Positions 5,761-7,584 of a stretch of 7,584 nt of DNA are shown here, in pieces (positions within the stretch are counted from its first letter, which is position 1; each line of letters opens with the position of its first letter). A program made the position numbers and the translations under genes. Below the pieces are notes generated by a model, which was not told the origin of the DNA, made no database searches, and was given only the letters and a program-made list of their open reading frames with translations. The DNA is from Prolixibacteraceae bacterium (GTDB lineage Bacteria > Bacteroidota > Bacteroidia > Bacteroidales > Prolixibacteraceae), in contig JAEUSS010000601.1 of the NCBI GenBank assembly GCA_016788685.1, positions 1 to 7,584 on the forward strand. Reading direction: 5' to 3'.

Positions 5761-6939
5761 ATGGCAGTCAAAACAGATCAGAATTATACACTCCGTCAAC
5801 TCATCCTCTATTTTTTCAAACTCGGATATTCCGGGTTTGGCGGGCCGGTTGCGTTGGTTGGCTATATGCACCGCGACTTAGTTGAAACCCGAAAATGGAT
5901 TTCGGAAGAGGAATATAAAGAAGGTCTTGCCCTTGCGCAACTTGCACCCGGTCCGTTGGCAGCACAATTGGGAATCTATCTGGGATATGTCCATTACGGT
6001 ATTATAGGTGCTTCGCTTTGTGGAATGGCATTCATTATCCCATCGTTCGTAATGGTTGTTCTGCTAGGCATCGCCTACAAAATCTATGGCGGATTGCCTT
6101 GGATGCAGGCTGTATTTTACGGTGTTGGGGCTTCTGTTATCGGAATCATTGCAATGAGTTCGTACAAGCTTACAATTAAGTCTGTCGGAAAAATCAACCT
6201 GCAATCAGTCAGTCAAAATTGGATGCTCTGGTTGTTTTATATTCTGGGTATCACAATTACAGTGATTACAAAAGCCGAGAATGTTTTATTCTTTGTTACT
6301 GCCGGAATAATATACATGATTGTCAAAGCTCCGCCTGATTGGATCAGGAAGCCCCAAACAGTAAATAGCATTTTGTTACTGGCCGGAATTGGTTTCTGGA
6401 GCTATGAATCGGGTACCTTATGGGATATTGCATTGTTTTTTGCAGAAGCTGGCGCATTTGTTTTTGGAAGCGGATTGGCCATTGTTCCCTTTCTTCACGG
6501 AGGAGTGGTTGTAGATCATCAATGGCTCACAGAGCATCAGTTTGTTGATGCGGTTGCAGTTGCTATGATTACGCCCGGCCCTGTGGTAATCACTGTTGGA
6601 TTTATAGGTTATTTGGTGGCAGGTTTCCCCGGTGCCTGTGTAGCTGCATTGGCTACCTTTTTGCCTTGTTACTTACTCACAGTTATTCCGGCTCCTTATT
6701 TTAGAAAATACGGTCACAACCAATCAATCAAGGCATTTGTCGATGGAATCACAGCCGCAGTGATCGGCGCTCTCGTTGGTGCAGTCGTAATTATTGGCAC
6801 CCGAAGTATAACCGATATTCCAACCATATTAATTGCCATTGCAACCGTGTTTGTTATACTTTACTTCAAAAAGGTTCAGGAGCCTTATATTATAATTGTT
6901 GCCGCTATTATTGGATTAATTTTAAAGACATTGATATGA
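5761..6939 (+). CDS. chrA: Chromate transporter ChrA, two-domain (long-chain) CHR family
   Basis: A 392-residue inner-membrane protein of the chromate ion transporter family, which exports chromate from the cytoplasm using the membrane potential or proton gradient. Both CHR halves are present. The first has GYSGFGGPVALVGYMHRDLV (22-41), RKWISEEEY (44-52) and QLAPGPLAAQLG (60-71). The second has FGSGLAIVPFL (235-245), W255 in QWLTEHQF, and TPGPVVITVGFIGY (271-284). The FGGP and APGP/TPGP elements are hallmarks of the family. The length is normal for the bidomain form, with about ten to twelve hydrophobic segments. The stop overlaps the next start as ATGA, coupling it to the ChrB-domain gene. 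Chromate is the expected substrate from family knowledge; sulphate-like oxyanions are an alternative. Confidence 0.93.
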   Translation: MAVKTDQNYTLRQLILYFFKLGYSGFGGPVALVGYMHRDLVETRKWISEEEYKEGLALAQLAPGPLAAQLGIYLGYVHYGIIGASLCGMAFIIPSFVMVVLLGIAYKIYGGLPWMQAVFYGVGASVIGIIAMSSYKLTIKSVGKINLQSVSQNWMLWLFYILGITITVITKAENVLFFVTAGIIYMIVKAPPDWIRKPQTVNSILLLAGIGFWSYESGTLWDIALFFAEAGAFVFGSGLAIVPFLHGGVVVDHQWLTEHQFVDAVAVAMITPGPVVITVGFIGYLVAGFPGACVAALATFLPCYLLTVIPAPYFRKYGHNQSIKAFVDGITAAVIGALVGAVVIIGTRSITDIPTILIAIATVFVILYFKKVQEPYIIIVAAIIGLILKTLI

Positions 6940-7394
6940 AATGGATCACCAGAGAACGACCAAAGATTGACCGCATAGCTTGTCCGTGGTTGATTAAGAA
7001 TTTTGTTGACAAAGAAGCCGAGTTTATATATGTACCTACTGATCAGGTGCTGTTAAAGGCGAATGAGTTGGGAGCAACTCCGTTTGATATTCCGAACGTT
7101 GAATATTCTCATGAAGGTGAATTTTGCACTTTTGACACCATAGTAAGGAAACACAATCTCACCGATCCTGCACTTTTACAACTGGCGGTTATTGTCCGTG
7201 GAGCAGATACTGACCGTTTTGATTTGGCAGGACAATCAGCAGGGCTTTGGGCAATATCGGCAGGGCTTTCCCACAATATAAAAGATGACCATGAAATGCT
7301 GAATGTAGGCATGAAAATCTATGATGCCCTGTACAGTTGGGCAAAATACGTTTCAAATGAACGACATACTTGGAATCCAGATTTAAAAGTATGA
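6936..7394 (+). CDS. Stand-alone ChrB C-terminal domain protein (chromate resistance)
   Basis: A 152-residue protein matching the C-terminal half of ChrB (PF09828-like): KWITRERPKIDRIACPWLIK (2-21) is the family's opening motif with C16, then H59, CTFD (64-67) and VRGADTDR (87-94). Proteobacterial ChrB is about twice as long and has an N-terminal regulatory domain giving chromate-responsive control; that half is absent, so this is probably a cytoplasmic accessory resistance protein rather than a regulator. The domain's chemistry is not settled. Both ends overlap neighbours as ATGA (chrA at 6936-6939, lipoprotein gene at 7391-7394), fixing the start and implying a tightly coupled operon. No signal peptide is seen. 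Confidence 0.88.
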   Translation: MKWITRERPKIDRIACPWLIKNFVDKEAEFIYVPTDQVLLKANELGATPFDIPNVEYSHEGEFCTFDTIVRKHNLTDPALLQLAVIVRGADTDRFDLAGQSAGLWAISAGLSHNIKDDHEMLNVGMKIYDALYSWAKYVSNERHTWNPDLKV

Positions 7395-7584
7395 TGCGAT
7401 TTCCAAAATACATTTTGTATGTTGTTTCCTTAATCGTTTACTTTAGTTCTTGTCAGGATGAAAAGCAACAATGGCTGAATAAATATGCTGAAATAAAATG
7501 TGCATATATCAGCGATACCATAAATAAGGCAAATGACAAGAGTGTCATTATCAAAGAGTCGATCAAAGAAAAAGAAGCTGCGGA
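7391..7584 (+). CDS. Putative lipoprotein, 3'-truncated by window edge
   Basis: An open frame that starts in an ATGA overlap with the ChrB-domain gene and runs off the window after 64 whole codons. It begins MMRFPKYILYVVSLIVYFSS followed by Cys21: a short basic start, a hydrophobic stretch and an F-S-S-C lipobox, so lipidation by Lgt/Lsp is likely. The residues after the cysteine (CQDEK) are acidic, resembling the surface-export signal known for Bacteroidota lipoproteins. The visible mature part is charged and probably helical (WLNKYAEIKCAYISDTINKA, then a Lys/Glu-rich run). I do not recognise the family. Its place as third gene of the chromate operon suggests a role in the envelope response to metal stress, but that is inference. 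Confidence 0.75.
   Translation, partial: MMRFPKYILYVVSLIVYFSSCQDEKQQWLNKYAEIKCAYISDTINKANDKSVIIKESIKEKEAA

Overview
The window looks like a Bacteroidota (Bacteroidetes) mobile-element segment. The evidence is a TraG/MobC-type coupling protein with the family's usual sequence around Walker A, a DUF4099/DUF3945-type protein, a Bacteroidetes-style MobA/MobB (ribbon-helix-helix plus relaxase) pair, A-rich leaders without clear Shine-Dalgarno sites, and a lipoprotein with a C-Q-D-E start of the Bacteroidota kind. I cannot assign a genus.

Layout. Positions 1-2711 (+ strand) hold the 3' part of a type IV coupling protein gene, a two-helix membrane protein with a bacterial PH domain whose start overlaps the coupling-protein stop (ATGA), and a DUF4099/DUF3945-like protein. 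A convincing intrinsic terminator follows (2743-2782). Positions 2783-2979 are non-coding and packed with inverted and direct repeats of a GGGGAAT/ATTCCCC core; this is the best candidate for the transfer origin, because it lies directly before mobA (2980-3357) and the relaxase gene (3382-4314). Together these genes would make a relaxosome (oriT, MobA, relaxase) that hands DNA to the coupling protein at the membrane. No mating-pore (tra) genes, integrase or element end is visible.

From about 4315 the content changes to metal-related genes. A DMT/EamA transporter with a 65-residue, histidine-rich C-terminal tail runs on the minus strand (5441 to 4401). Diverging from it across a 319-bp intergenic region is a plus-strand operon: chrA (two-domain chromate transporter), a stand-alone ChrB C-terminal-domain protein, and the start of an unrecognised lipoprotein cut by the window end. 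The three genes of this operon are joined by two ATGA overlaps, which implies translational coupling.

The overall reading is a conjugative or mobilisable element (transfer module) next to a chromate/metal-resistance cargo. The most interesting points are the repeat-rich oriT candidate, the PH-domain protein coupled to the coupling protein, the lipoprotein built into the chromate operon, a repeated ~30-bp block in the divergent promoter region, and a possible frameshifted relaxase C-terminus at the junction between the two modules. No completely new system is evident.
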